Assembly (NCBI GenBank): GCA_964593865.1
Contig: CAZQKE010000079.1
Coordinates: 1 to 35,842 of the forward strand
Direction of reading: 5' to 3'
DNA: 35,842 nucleotides
From: CAZQKE01 sp964593865
Lineage (GTDB): Bacteria; Chloroflexota; Anaerolineae; JAAYZQ01
Of this stretch, positions 23,551-31,354 are shown piece by piece (position 1 is the stretch's first letter; each line of letters opens with the position of its first letter). A program made the translations under genes and the position numbers. The notes below the pieces were generated by a model. That model was not told the DNA's origin, did not search any database, and worked only from the letters and a program-made list of their open reading frames with translations.

Positions 23551-25371
23551 ATGACCGCCGACATCGCGTTGATGCTCATCATCCTGGCCGCTGCCATCTT
23601 TTTGTTTGTCGTAGATTGGCTACGGGTGGACGTTGTTGCCATCTTGATCCTGTTGGCTTTGATCCTGACCGGTCTCATCACCCCCGAAGAGGCTTTTTCC
23701 GGCTTTGCCAGCCCGGCGGTGATTACCGTTTGGGCCATCTTTATCGTCAGCGGTGGCCTTTTTTACACCGGTGTCGCCAACCTGGTGGGCGACCGCTTGT
23801 TCAAGCTGGCGGGCAACAGTCAATCGCGTCTCATCGCCTTGCTGATGACGACGGTAGGGTTGATGTCCGGCGTGATGAACAATGTAGGGGCCACGGCGGT
23901 ACTGATGCCTGCCGTCGTCACCGCATCGCGCAAGGCAAAGGTCAACGCTTCCCGTCTGTTGATGCCCCTGGCCTTTGGCTCGTTGCTGGGTGGCATGACG
24001 ACCCTCATCAGTACGCCGCCCAACATCCTGGTCAGCGACGCCTTGCGGTCCGCCGGGCTGGAGCCTTTCGGCCTCCTTGATTTCGCGCCGGTGGGCCTGA
24101 CCGCCCTGGTCGTCGGCGTGCTCTACATGGCCCTGGTCGGCTACCGTCTGCTGGCGGACCGCCCGGTGGCGGAACATCTGGCCCAAGCGGCCGGTCCCGA
24201 CGCCGAGTTGGTAGACCTCTATCGGCTGGGGGAACGTCTCTTCCGCGCCCGTGTCCCTGCCGGTTCTCCTCTCATCGGCAAGAGGTTGGCCGAAAGCGGC
24301 CTGCGCGAGGATTTCGGCCTTTCGGCCATTGCCCTCAAGCGCAAAGGGCAGTCTACCATGAACCTGAACCTGGACAAGGACACGGTTCTGCGCCGGGGCG
24401 ATGAGCTCCTCATTGAGGGCATGGTGGACAACCTGGTTTGGGCACAGGAGACGGGCCGCCTAGATGTCCAGCCGGAGGTGGGCATCCACGACCGGGACCT
24501 GCAATCGGAAGTGGTGGGTATTGCCGAGGTGTTGCTTTCTCCCCATTCCCGGCTGCCGGGCAAGACGCTGGCCGACATCCACTTCCGGGAAAAGTTCAAT
24601 CTGACGGTCTTGGCCATTCTGCGCGACGGCAAGCCGACCCGTACCGGCCTGGCCGACATTCCCTTGCGCTTCGGCGATACGCTGCTGGTCCAGGGACCGC
24701 GCCAAAAGATCCGTATTCTGCAGCACGACCCCGACTTTGTCGTCCTCAGCGATGTGGGGAACGGCCAACGGTTGCGCTTCCACAAGGCTCCTCTGGCCGC
24801 CGGGCTGCTGCTGGTGATGTTGGTCCCTGTGGTCATCGGCTGGCTGCCCATCACCGCCTCGGCTTTGCTCGCCGGGATGTTGATGGTCGTCACCGGCTGC
24901 CTGACCATGGACGAAGCCTATCATTCCATAGAATGGAAGGCGGTCTTTTTGGTGGCCGGCACTTTGCCCTTGGGGATCGCGATGGAAAAGACGGGCACCG
25001 CTGCTTTCTTGGCCGATCTTGTGGTGGACCGGGTAGGGGGGCTGGGACCTATGGCCCTGCTGGCCGGGTTCTACATCCTCGCCAACCTGTTGACCCAGTT
25101 TATGTCCAACGCCGCCAGCACGGTGCTTCTCATGCCCATTGTGTTGGGCACGGCCCAGCAGATCGGTGCGCCGCCTCATGCTTTGCTGATGGATGTGGCC
25201 GTAGCCTCCTCGGCCAGTTTCCTGACGCCCGTCGCCCACCAATCCAATGTGTTGGTCATGGGGCCGGGCGGTTATCGCTTCGGCGACTATCTGAAAGTCG
25301 GCCTCCCGCTGGACCTGCTGGTCTTTGCGGTGACCATGGTCATCTTGCCTTTGGTCTGGCCCTGGCCTTGA
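23551..25371 (+). CDS. SLC13/DASS-family transporter with two TrkA-C domains
   Basis: A 606-residue inner-membrane transporter of the ArsB/NhaD-DASS superfamily, in which members move dicarboxylates, sulfate or other anions with Na+ or H+. Membrane helices fill about 1-200 and 410-606. Between them are two TrkA_C (RCK_C) ligand-binding domains at about 220-305 and 318-400. Motifs NNVGATAVLMP and SNAASTVLLMP are the two repeated substrate/Na+ sites. ATG 23551 follows GGAGGAG at 23534-23540; the frame is open further upstream only as shadow of the FHA gene. Substrate cannot be read from sequence; sulfate or dicarboxylates are the usual guesses for this layout. Confidence 0.92.
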   Translation: MTADIALMLIILAAAIFLFVVDWLRVDVVAILILLALILTGLITPEEAFSGFASPAVITVWAIFIVSGGLFYTGVANLVGDRLFKLAGNSQSRLIALLMTTVGLMSGVMNNVGATAVLMPAVVTASRKAKVNASRLLMPLAFGSLLGGMTTLISTPPNILVSDALRSAGLEPFGLLDFAPVGLTALVVGVLYMALVGYRLLADRPVAEHLAQAAGPDAELVDLYRLGERLFRARVPAGSPLIGKRLAESGLREDFGLSAIALKRKGQSTMNLNLDKDTVLRRGDELLIEGMVDNLVWAQETGRLDVQPEVGIHDRDLQSEVVGIAEVLLSPHSRLPGKTLADIHFREKFNLTVLAILRDGKPTRTGLADIPLRFGDTLLVQGPRQKIRILQHDPDFVVLSDVGNGQRLRFHKAPLAAGLLLVMLVPVVIGWLPITASALLAGMLMVVTGCLTMDEAYHSIEWKAVFLVAGTLPLGIAMEKTGTAAFLADLVVDRVGGLGPMALLAGFYILANLLTQFMSNAASTVLLMPIVLGTAQQIGAPPHALLMDVAVASSASFLTPVAHQSNVLVMGPGGYRFGDYLKVGLPLDLLVFAVTMVILPLVWPWP

Positions 25372-25430
25372 CCCGGAGATGGAAGATACGGGAAGTGGGA
25401 AATGGAACATATTTTCGGTTTTAAACGCCT

Positions 25431-25459
25431 TTGCCAAGTTTCTACTTTCATGATATAAT
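25431..25459 (+). promoter_or_regulatory. Promoter of the PrsW-like/protease operon
   Basis: TTGCCA at 25431-25436, 17 bases, TATAAT at 25454-25459. It lies in a locally AT-rich patch. Confidence 0.82.
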
Positions 25460-25520
25460 AGCCTTGCCGTCAGAACCGAGACATTGCGACCTCACGAACA
25501 ACCGAAAAAAGGAGGATTCT

Positions 25521-26471
25521 ATGGCCGAGCAGGTGTGTTGTGTATGCCAACGGCCGGTCAGAGCAGATGCACCGCGGCTGGGCAAGCGACTCTACTGTGA
25601 GGAACACTATGCCAAAGTGCTCCACGACCGCAAGAGCGTCTGGCGGTCTGGGATCGTCACCATCGCCCTCTTGGTGATTTTCGCCGTCGTCGGCGTCATC
25701 CTGGCCGGGATCGTCAAACCTCTCTTGGAAGGCACTGCCCTTCTCCTTATGGGCATCATCCTGGCCGTCATCCCGGCGGCTCTGTGGCTCATCTTTTTCT
25801 ACCTACAAGACCTGCTGGAACCGGAACCCAAACCCTACGTCATCGGCGTCTTTATCATCGGCGCCCTCCTGGCAAGTGCCGTCGGTATCCCCGTGGTCCG
25901 TGATCTATTCCGCGTCCAGGAATGGGTGGGGTATAGCTGGGTGACGAACCTGCTCGGTTCCATCCTGGTCATCGGTTTTGTCCAAGAATTCCTCAAATAC
26001 GCCGCCGTGCGCTACAGCGTCTACATGCTGCCGGAGTTTGACGAGCGCATGGACGGCATCCTCTACGGCACGGCTGCCGGTCTGGGGTACGCCACCCTGC
26101 TCAACATCCACTACGTTGTGGATAGCGGCGGCGTCGATTTGCAGATCGGCATAGTGCGCATCGTCATCACCGCCCTGGCCCAGGCCAGCTTCGCCGGTAT
26201 CAGCGGCTATTTCCTGGGCCGCGCCAAATTTGAGGAGGAGCCGGTCTGGTGGCTTCCCCTGGGGCTAACCATTGCCGCCGTGCTCAACGGGCTGTTTACG
26301 GTCATCCTGGGCGGAATGATACGCACACCGGCCATGATCACCGGCAAGGCGGCAGCTCCGTGGTGGGGGCTGCTGTGGGCAACGCTGGTCGCCGTGGGAA
26401 CCCTGGGCATCCTGCTCTACCTGATGCGGCGTGCCAACCGCTTGACCCTGGCTAACGCACCGAGCGCGTAG
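25521..26471 (+). CDS. PrsW-like intramembrane protease with N-terminal zinc finger
   Basis: A 316-residue polytopic membrane protein with PrsW-family signatures: VQEFLKY (the E-x-x-K core, usually EExxK) at about 155, then ERMDGILYGTAAGLGYATLLN and a later conserved helix. PrsW of Bacillus cleaves an anti-sigma factor within the membrane. The first 40 residues hold CCVCQRPV and a CEEH that could bind zinc. ATG 25521 follows AAGGAGGA. The first Glu of the usual EE pair is Gln here, which leaves proteolysis open to doubt. It heads an operon with an anchored protein and a secreted trypsin-like protease. Confidence 0.82.
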   Translation: MAEQVCCVCQRPVRADAPRLGKRLYCEEHYAKVLHDRKSVWRSGIVTIALLVIFAVVGVILAGIVKPLLEGTALLLMGIILAVIPAALWLIFFYLQDLLEPEPKPYVIGVFIIGALLASAVGIPVVRDLFRVQEWVGYSWVTNLLGSILVIGFVQEFLKYAAVRYSVYMLPEFDERMDGILYGTAAGLGYATLLNIHYVVDSGGVDLQIGIVRIVITALAQASFAGISGYFLGRAKFEEEPVWWLPLGLTIAAVLNGLFTVILGGMIRTPAMITGKAAAPWWGLLWATLVAVGTLGILLYLMRRANRLTLANAPSA

Positions 26472-26486
26472 AGAAAGGAGAGAACC

Positions 26487-27098
26487 ATGGCAACGAAACG
26501 ACCCCGGCGCACACCGCGCGACCGTTGGGCCGATTGGGCCGTCATCGGCACCGTGGCCCTGGCCTTGCTCCTGGGCTGGGGAGTCAAAGCCCTGGCCGGG
26601 AGCGGATACACCACCTATACCGACGCCGCAACCGGCCTGACCGTCCGCTACCCCGAACGTTGGCTGCTTCTCCAGGATGAGAACCTCCTCTTCCAAGCCA
26701 TAGACCCCGATTCGGGCGAGTACAAAACCACGTACCAAGTCGCCCTCTGGCCCGCAGCCGCGGGCGAGCCGATTACTGCCACCCTCTCACAAGTGCTCAA
26801 CAATGCCTCCATGGCCAGAGCGCAACAGAACACTGCCTATCGCCTCTTTGACCTGATGGAAGGGGACCTTCTCGACGGTCTGCCCACTATGGAAGCAACA
26901 TACGTCTTTGTAGACGAAAGCGACGATCTTTTTACCCAACACATGCCCGTCGTTGTCTTGGGTATGGACATTGCCCTCGAACGGGATGGCCAAGTATACG
27001 TCTTCACCTTGCTGGCCGCCGAAGACAACTTTGCCGCTGCCGAAAAACCTTTCCGCCGTTTCGTCAAAACGGCTACCTACGGAGGGGGTGAACGATGA
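26487..27098 (+). CDS. Membrane-anchored extracytoplasmic protein, PsbP-like fold suspected
   Basis: A 203-residue protein: basic cytoplasmic start, one membrane helix at about 18-37, and an outer domain beginning YTDAATGLTVRYPERW, the pattern seen at the start of PsbP/MOG1-like domains that often sit outside the membrane in Gram-positive-like and Chloroflexota proteins. No catalytic motif is recognised. AAAGGAGAG supports ATG 26487. It is 15 bases after the PrsW-like gene and overlaps the protease gene by 4 bases. Being anchored and placed between two proteases, it might be their regulator or substrate (inference). Confidence 0.8.
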   Translation: MATKRPRRTPRDRWADWAVIGTVALALLLGWGVKALAGSGYTTYTDAATGLTVRYPERWLLLQDENLLFQAIDPDSGEYKTTYQVALWPAAAGEPITATLSQVLNNASMARAQQNTAYRLFDLMEGDLLDGLPTMEATYVFVDESDDLFTQHMPVVVLGMDIALERDGQVYVFTLLAAEDNFAAAEKPFRRFVKTATYGGGER

Positions 27099-29350
27099 AA
27101 CCCATCAGGAGACTCCTGAGCATCCCATTGATCCTGATTCTGTTGTTGGCCGGTTTGGGGTCGGCTCCCCAAGCCCTGGACCGACAAACGCGTCTGGATG
27201 TCATGTCGGCGGTCGTCCAGATCGGCTGGGTTTCCGTGGAAAACAACAAGCTTTACAACGTCGGCGTCGGCTCCGGAACCATCATCTCCCCCGACGGCCT
27301 GATCCTGACCAACTGCCACGTCGCCGATCCGATCCTGTACGGCATCCCCAAAGACGAACTGCCCCCCATAGACTTTCTCAGCGTAGCCCTCACCGTGCGC
27401 TCTGACCAACCGCCCCAGGTGGCCTACCTGGCCGAAGTCGCCGCCGCCGATCCCTATCTGGACCTGGCGGTGATCCGCATCACCCGCAAACTGGATGGCC
27501 GTCCCGTCAACACCGAAGACCTGAACCTCCCTTACGTTCCACTGGGCGATTCCGATTCGGTTGAAGTCGGCGATGAAGTGAACATCTTTGGCTATCCCGG
27601 CATCGGGGGCGAAACGGTTACATTCACCAAAGGCGTGGTCGCCGGATTCTCCCTAGACGCGGCCATCGAGGGCCGGGCCTGGATCAAAACCGATGCCACC
27701 ATCGCCGGTGGTAACAGCGGCGGCACCGCCGTAGATGCCGACGGAAACCTCATCGGCATACCCACACGGGCCGGGGCAGGGGGCGGCCAAGACTATGTAG
27801 ACTGCCGCCGCCTGGCAGATACCAACGGCGACGGTCGCATAGACAACGCCGATACCTGTATTCCCGTCGGCGGCTTTATCAACGCCCTGCGTCCCCTCAA
27901 CCTGGCCATTCCCCTGATCGAAGCCGCCCGCTTGGGCGTGAACTACCAGGGTAAGAGCAGCAGCCCCGTGGGCACAACACCAACCGGCAGGCCCCAAATC
28001 AGCAACCTCTTTTTCGCCCCGGCCATCAACACATTCAACCAACCGACCACGGTTATTACCAGCCTCCCCTCCGGCGCACGCAGCCTGTACCTCTTTTTTG
28101 ACTACCGGAACATGCCCTCCGATGCCATCTTTGAAATGAAAACCACCATCAACGGCCAAGAAGCCCCTGCTTGGGGGCTATCCGCCGGGCCATGGGGCGG
28201 CGGCGAGGCAGGAACATGGTGGCTCGGTTGGAACGATGCGACCTTTGTGGACGGGACTTATCGCTTTTCCCTGTACGTCAACGGCGACAAACTGGCCGAA
28301 ACCTCCATCCGCGTGGGGGGGCGGCCCCAAAACACCCCTAGCTTCTCCGACCTGATCTTCACCCTGGAAAAGAACGACCGCGACGAACCCGGTATGCCGA
28401 CGGTCCTGGTCCCCGCCGGAACCACACTCCTGTACGCCTTTTTCAACTACGACAACATGCGCAACGGCACACCCTGGACCCTTACCTGGTTCAAAGACGG
28501 ACGCGAAACCCTGACACGGGACCTGGTGTGGGATAGCGGACGCAACGGGTACTACTGGTTTGAGCTGCGCAGCCGCTCCGGTTTGGAAGCCGGGGCCTAC
28601 CGCCTGGAACTGCGCATTGACGGCCAATTGGCGGCCCTTTCCAACTTTTGGGTGACGGGGACCCAGGGCGCCGCCGCCCACTTTGACCCCATCATCTTTG
28701 CCGAAGGTGTAGATCGGCGAGGACAACCGGTAGGGATCGCCCGGAGATTTGCTTCCGGTTTGGAAGAACTCCACGCCTTTTCCGACTACGAAGGCATGGA
28801 GGATGACCTAGATGTCGTCGTCAACTGGTACGTCAACGGCCAAAAAGTGATAGAAGCCCCCTTCCAATGGCAAGGCGGCGACTCCGGGACATGGCACGAT
28901 TACCTGTACTCCTCAAGCGGTGCCCTGCCCGACGGCGAATACCAGGTGGAGATCGTAGTCGAAGAGCAGGTACTCCAAAGCGGGAGCGCGATTGTGGGAA
29001 GCGGTTCCCCGCCGCCCACGCGCACGGAAACCGGCCCCCAAGACGGCGTCCAAATAGAGGGCACGATTACCGACATGGACACCGGGAGACCCATCGCCGG
29101 GGCCGTGTTCCTGGTGCTGCAACCGGGCATCTCCGTCCGTGAATTCCAGTGGACCGATGCCGAAATCTACACCGCCGCCAAAGCGGACCGCAACGGCTTC
29201 TACCGGCTGCCCGACCTGCTCGTGCGAGGGGAATGCTACAGCATGATCATCGGTGCCAGCAACTATTGGACCTACACCGAAGACGACGTATGCATCGGCG
29301 AAAACGCCCCTTCGCTCATTGACCTGCCCGTCCGCTTGGAAAGAAAATAG
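27095..29350 (+). CDS. Secreted trypsin-like serine protease with beta-sandwich tail
   Basis: A 751-residue exported protein with a signal peptide (about 1-27). A trypsin/DegP-type domain spans about 30-290 with triad His75 (TNCHV), Asp123 (LDLAVI) and Ser208 (GGNSGG). Inserted after the serine is a perfect calcium loop DTNGDGRIDNAD (242-253) flanked by Cys237 and Cys255. Three related beta-sandwich repeats of about 100-115 residues follow (about 310-630; each with an ISNLFFAP/FSDLIFTL/FDPIIFAE start and a YRLELRIDGQ-like end), then a carboxypeptidase-regulatory-like domain (about 655-751, IEGTITDMDTGRPIAGA). ATG overlaps the previous stop as ATGA. Probably acts at the cell surface. Confidence 0.9.
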   Translation: MKPIRRLLSIPLILILLLAGLGSAPQALDRQTRLDVMSAVVQIGWVSVENNKLYNVGVGSGTIISPDGLILTNCHVADPILYGIPKDELPPIDFLSVALTVRSDQPPQVAYLAEVAAADPYLDLAVIRITRKLDGRPVNTEDLNLPYVPLGDSDSVEVGDEVNIFGYPGIGGETVTFTKGVVAGFSLDAAIEGRAWIKTDATIAGGNSGGTAVDADGNLIGIPTRAGAGGGQDYVDCRRLADTNGDGRIDNADTCIPVGGFINALRPLNLAIPLIEAARLGVNYQGKSSSPVGTTPTGRPQISNLFFAPAINTFNQPTTVITSLPSGARSLYLFFDYRNMPSDAIFEMKTTINGQEAPAWGLSAGPWGGGEAGTWWLGWNDATFVDGTYRFSLYVNGDKLAETSIRVGGRPQNTPSFSDLIFTLEKNDRDEPGMPTVLVPAGTTLLYAFFNYDNMRNGTPWTLTWFKDGRETLTRDLVWDSGRNGYYWFELRSRSGLEAGAYRLELRIDGQLAALSNFWVTGTQGAAAHFDPIIFAEGVDRRGQPVGIARRFASGLEELHAFSDYEGMEDDLDVVVNWYVNGQKVIEAPFQWQGGDSGTWHDYLYSSSGALPDGEYQVEIVVEEQVLQSGSAIVGSGSPPPTRTETGPQDGVQIEGTITDMDTGRPIAGAVFLVLQPGISVREFQWTDAEIYTAAKADRNGFYRLPDLLVRGECYSMIIGASNYWTYTEDDVCIGENAPSLIDLPVRLERK

Positions 29351-29376
29351 CAAAACCGAGCCGGAGCCGACAGATG

Positions 29377-29413
29377 CGGAGCCGAGATGCCGACCTTCTC
29401 GGCTCCGTTTGAT
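29377..29413 (+). terminator. Intrinsic terminator after the protease operon
   Basis: Perfect 10-bp stem CGGAGCCGAG/CTCGGCTCCG with an 11-base loop, followed by TTTGATTT. It separates the protease operon from the peptide cassette. Confidence 0.8.
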
Positions 29414-29442
29414 TTGACAATTGAGTCGGGTTAGAGTAGAAT
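29414..29442 (+). promoter_or_regulatory. Strong promoter upstream of the peptide-modification operon
   Basis: Perfect TTGACA at 29414-29419, 17 bases and TAGAAT at 29437-29442. Transcription from about 29449 would give a leader of about 320 bases before the PqqD-like gene, filled with repeat DNA. This is the best -35 in the window. Confidence 0.8.
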
Positions 29443-29468
29443 GAACGCCGGGCATTCCTTGAAAATAA

Positions 29469-29556
29469 TGCGGGCCGTCCACGAAGCGGGCGCGAATACC
29501 CGAATGCACGAATACGCCCGGCCACAGGCCCGAAAGGAGCGACTTGAATCGCCACC
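29469..29556 (-). repeat. Composite dispersed repeat in the operon leader
   Basis: Its left part is, on the minus strand, the CGTATTCGTGCATTCG and CGCTTCGTGGACGGCCCG module of the repeats at 2134-2175 and 2301-2342. Its right part, on the plus strand, is the CGGCCACAGGCCCGAAAGG and GCGACTTGAATCGCCACC block. Two repeat families are therefore joined here. Confidence 0.82.
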
Positions 29557-29604
29557 GCCCCCGGCGGCTCTTGGCGGTGAGTCGGGGATCGGTCCGCTTC
29601 CTCG

Positions 29605-29748
29605 TAGCGGTTGAAACCGCACCTGGCGGGCCGTTGGCCGACCGCACGCCTGTGCGTGCGCGCCTGCCATGCAGGCGGAAGCGGGAGCGTCCGCGTAGGC
29701 GGACGCCCGGCCACAGGCCCGAAAGGAGCGACTTGAGTCGCCACCGCC
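29605..29748 (+). repeat. Left 144-bp repeat flanking the peptide cassette
   Basis: Starts TAGCGGTTGAAACCGC, includes a perfect 8-bp hairpin GCGTCCGC/GCGGACGC (29687-29706) and ends GCGACTTGAGTCGCCACCGCC. It is in the same orientation as, and nearly identical to, 35714-35842, but with a palindromic stretch about 18 bases longer in the middle. It stops 24 bases before the PqqD-like gene. Confidence 0.92.
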
Positions 29749-29772
29749 TTCTTACAAAATGGGTGCTCTTTG

Positions 29773-30075
29773 ATGGAAAACTTGCAAACCCGCTATAGGA
29801 GAACACCGAACATCGTCTCCCGCGAGATCGCCGGAGAGCAGATCTTGGTCCCCATTCGCAAAAAAACGGCGGACATGGGCGAGATCTTTATCCTAAACGA
29901 GACCGGAGCGCGGATCTGGAACCTGTTGGACGGACAACATACCCTGGCCGACATCCGAGATGCTTTAGCGCAGGAATACGACGTCGCACACAACGTCGTC
30001 ACGGAGGACGTGCTTGAAATCGTAGCCCGGCTGCAGGGCCTGGGCATGGTACAGGCAGTGGCCGATGGCATGTGA
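29773..30075 (+). CDS. PqqD-like peptide-binding (RRE) protein
   Basis: A 100-residue protein of the PqqD family (winged-helix RiPP recognition element), which binds the leader of a precursor peptide and presents it to a modifying enzyme. It shows the pattern VPIRKKTADMGEIFILNETG, then ARIWNLLDG and a C-terminal DVLEIVARLQGLGMV. The ATG at 29773 has no clear ribosome site. A 5-codon frame (ATG at 29759, Met-Gly-Ala-Leu-stop) ends in TGATG overlapping this start and might couple initiation, but could be chance. The gene overlaps the radical SAM gene by 11 bases, the normal arrangement for partner proteins. Confidence 0.9.
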   Translation: MENLQTRYRRTPNIVSREIAGEQILVPIRKKTADMGEIFILNETGARIWNLLDGQHTLADIRDALAQEYDVAHNVVTEDVLEIVARLQGLGMVQAVADGM

Positions 30076-31198
30076 GGACCTGGGCTACCGGGAATTTACC
30101 CAGGCACTGGAAAAGCGACTGGGCAACCGGCGGGCGCCGCTGGGGGCCACCATCGGTCTGACAGACCGCTGCAACCTGCGCTGTGTGCACTGCTTTGTCC
30201 ACGACCCCGCTCAGGATCACCTCCTACGCACGCGGGAGCTACAAACCGAACAGTGGTTTGACATCTTTGACCAACTGGCCGAGGCCGGTTGTATCTGGAT
30301 GCTGTGGACGGGGGGCGAGATCCTGCTGCGCACCGACTTTGTGGACCTGTATCGCTATGCCAAACAAAAAGGGTTCCTCATCACCCTGTTCACCAACGGC
30401 ACGCTGCTGACACCGGACCTGATCGCCCTCTTGCAAGAATGGTATCCCGTGCTGGTTGAAGTTTCGCTTTACGGCCTGACCCCGGAAACATACGAAAAGG
30501 TCACCGGCGTCGGCGGCGCGTATGAGCGTTGCATGGCAGGCATCCACGGCCTGGTCGAAGCGGGGGTTCCCCTGCGGCTGAAAAGTATGGCTATGACCTT
30601 GACCAAAGAGGAATTGCCCGCCATGTACGAATTTGCGGCAGACTTGGGCGTTCAGTTTTACCACGACGGAATGATCTGGCAACCGTTCCACGACAAGGAC
30701 ATCCGTCACCTTCGCCTCTCCCCGGAAGAGGTTGTCGCCCTGGACGACCTGCATCCGCTGTCCGAATCGGAGTTCCGTCGGGTGTATCACCGCCACAAAC
30801 AGATCCTGGCCACCGGCTCCGGATACGACCCGGAGCGGTTGTACAATTGCGGCGCGGGCTTTCGCTCTTTTTACATTGACCCTTACGGCGGGCTGGGCCT
30901 TTGCCAGGCGGCGCGGCCAACCCTCTACGACCTCACAAAGGGCACATTCCGGGAAGGATGGAAAGCCCTGGGCGAATACCGGGAGAACACACGGGCCGCC
31001 CGCCGCTTTCCCTGCATGGATTGCGAGATCGCAGGCGTTTGCCGACGTTGTGCTGCCCGCTCCATCCAAGAGCACGGCGAGCCGGAAGCGGTGGTCGAAT
31101 TTGCCTGTGAGGTAGCCCATCTGCGGGTGAAACACTATCACCTGGACGACGACGGGGAGAATGTTGCAGGAAAGGATGAGAACCATGGACAAGAATAA
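30065..31198 (+). CDS. Radical SAM/SPASM peptide-modifying enzyme
   Basis: A 377-residue enzyme. The radical SAM cluster motif CxxxCxxC is Cys36, Cys40, Cys43 (RCNLRCVHC), with GGE at 83-85. The C-terminal SPASM domain has seven cysteines, 262, 280, 317, 320, 326, 329 and 348, in the canonical C-x17-C..CxxCx5CxxC..C order, enough for two auxiliary iron-sulfur clusters. Such enzymes make C-C, C-S or C-O crosslinks or other changes in ribosomal peptides. Directly upstream is a PqqD-like binder, and a short Cys-containing peptide gene overlaps its 3' end by 14 bases, which makes that peptide the likely substrate. The kind of modification cannot be read from the sequence. Confidence 0.93.
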   Translation: MACEDLGYREFTQALEKRLGNRRAPLGATIGLTDRCNLRCVHCFVHDPAQDHLLRTRELQTEQWFDIFDQLAEAGCIWMLWTGGEILLRTDFVDLYRYAKQKGFLITLFTNGTLLTPDLIALLQEWYPVLVEVSLYGLTPETYEKVTGVGGAYERCMAGIHGLVEAGVPLRLKSMAMTLTKEELPAMYEFAADLGVQFYHDGMIWQPFHDKDIRHLRLSPEEVVALDDLHPLSESEFRRVYHRHKQILATGSGYDPERLYNCGAGFRSFYIDPYGGLGLCQAARPTLYDLTKGTFREGWKALGEYRENTRAARRFPCMDCEIAGVCRRCAARSIQEHGEPEAVVEFACEVAHLRVKHYHLDDDGENVAGKDENHGQE

Positions 31199-31340
31199 GA
31201 AAAAGCGTTATGTGAAACCGGAGGTGCGGCGCGTGCAGCTTTCCCTGGCCGAGATCACCCTGGGAACCGGGTGCGATACGGGCAACATCGCCATAGAAAC
31301 CGGCAACTGCGGTGTTTTTGGGAGCTGTGATACCACCTGA
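31185..31340 (+). CDS. Putative RiPP precursor peptide, three-cysteine core
   Basis: A 51-residue frame starting at ATG 31185 (AAGGA at 31172-31176) and ending TGA at 31340. It overlaps the radical SAM 3' end by 14 bases and ends 14 bases before the kinase gene. The first half is basic and leader-like: Lys/Arg-rich, then RYVKPEV with the YxxP spacing (Tyr9, Pro12) known from lasso-peptide leaders that bind RRE domains, then LSLAEITLG. The second half is Gly/Thr/Asn-rich with Cys30, Cys42 and Cys48, and has CDT at both ends (30-32 and 48-50). Likely cleavage is near Gly27-Gly29. It resembles no named class that I recognise; being a precursor is inferred from size, composition and position. Confidence 0.8.
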   Translation: MDKNKKKRYVKPEVRRVQLSLAEITLGTGCDTGNIAIETGNCGVFGSCDTT

Positions 31341-31354
31341 CGTGCCGCCTACCC

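Noticed and set aside
29773..31198. PQQ biosynthesis (pqqD/pqqE)
   Set aside because: No PqqA with the Glu-x-x-x-Tyr core, and no pqqB, pqqC or pqqF. The adjacent peptide lacks the required Glu and Tyr.
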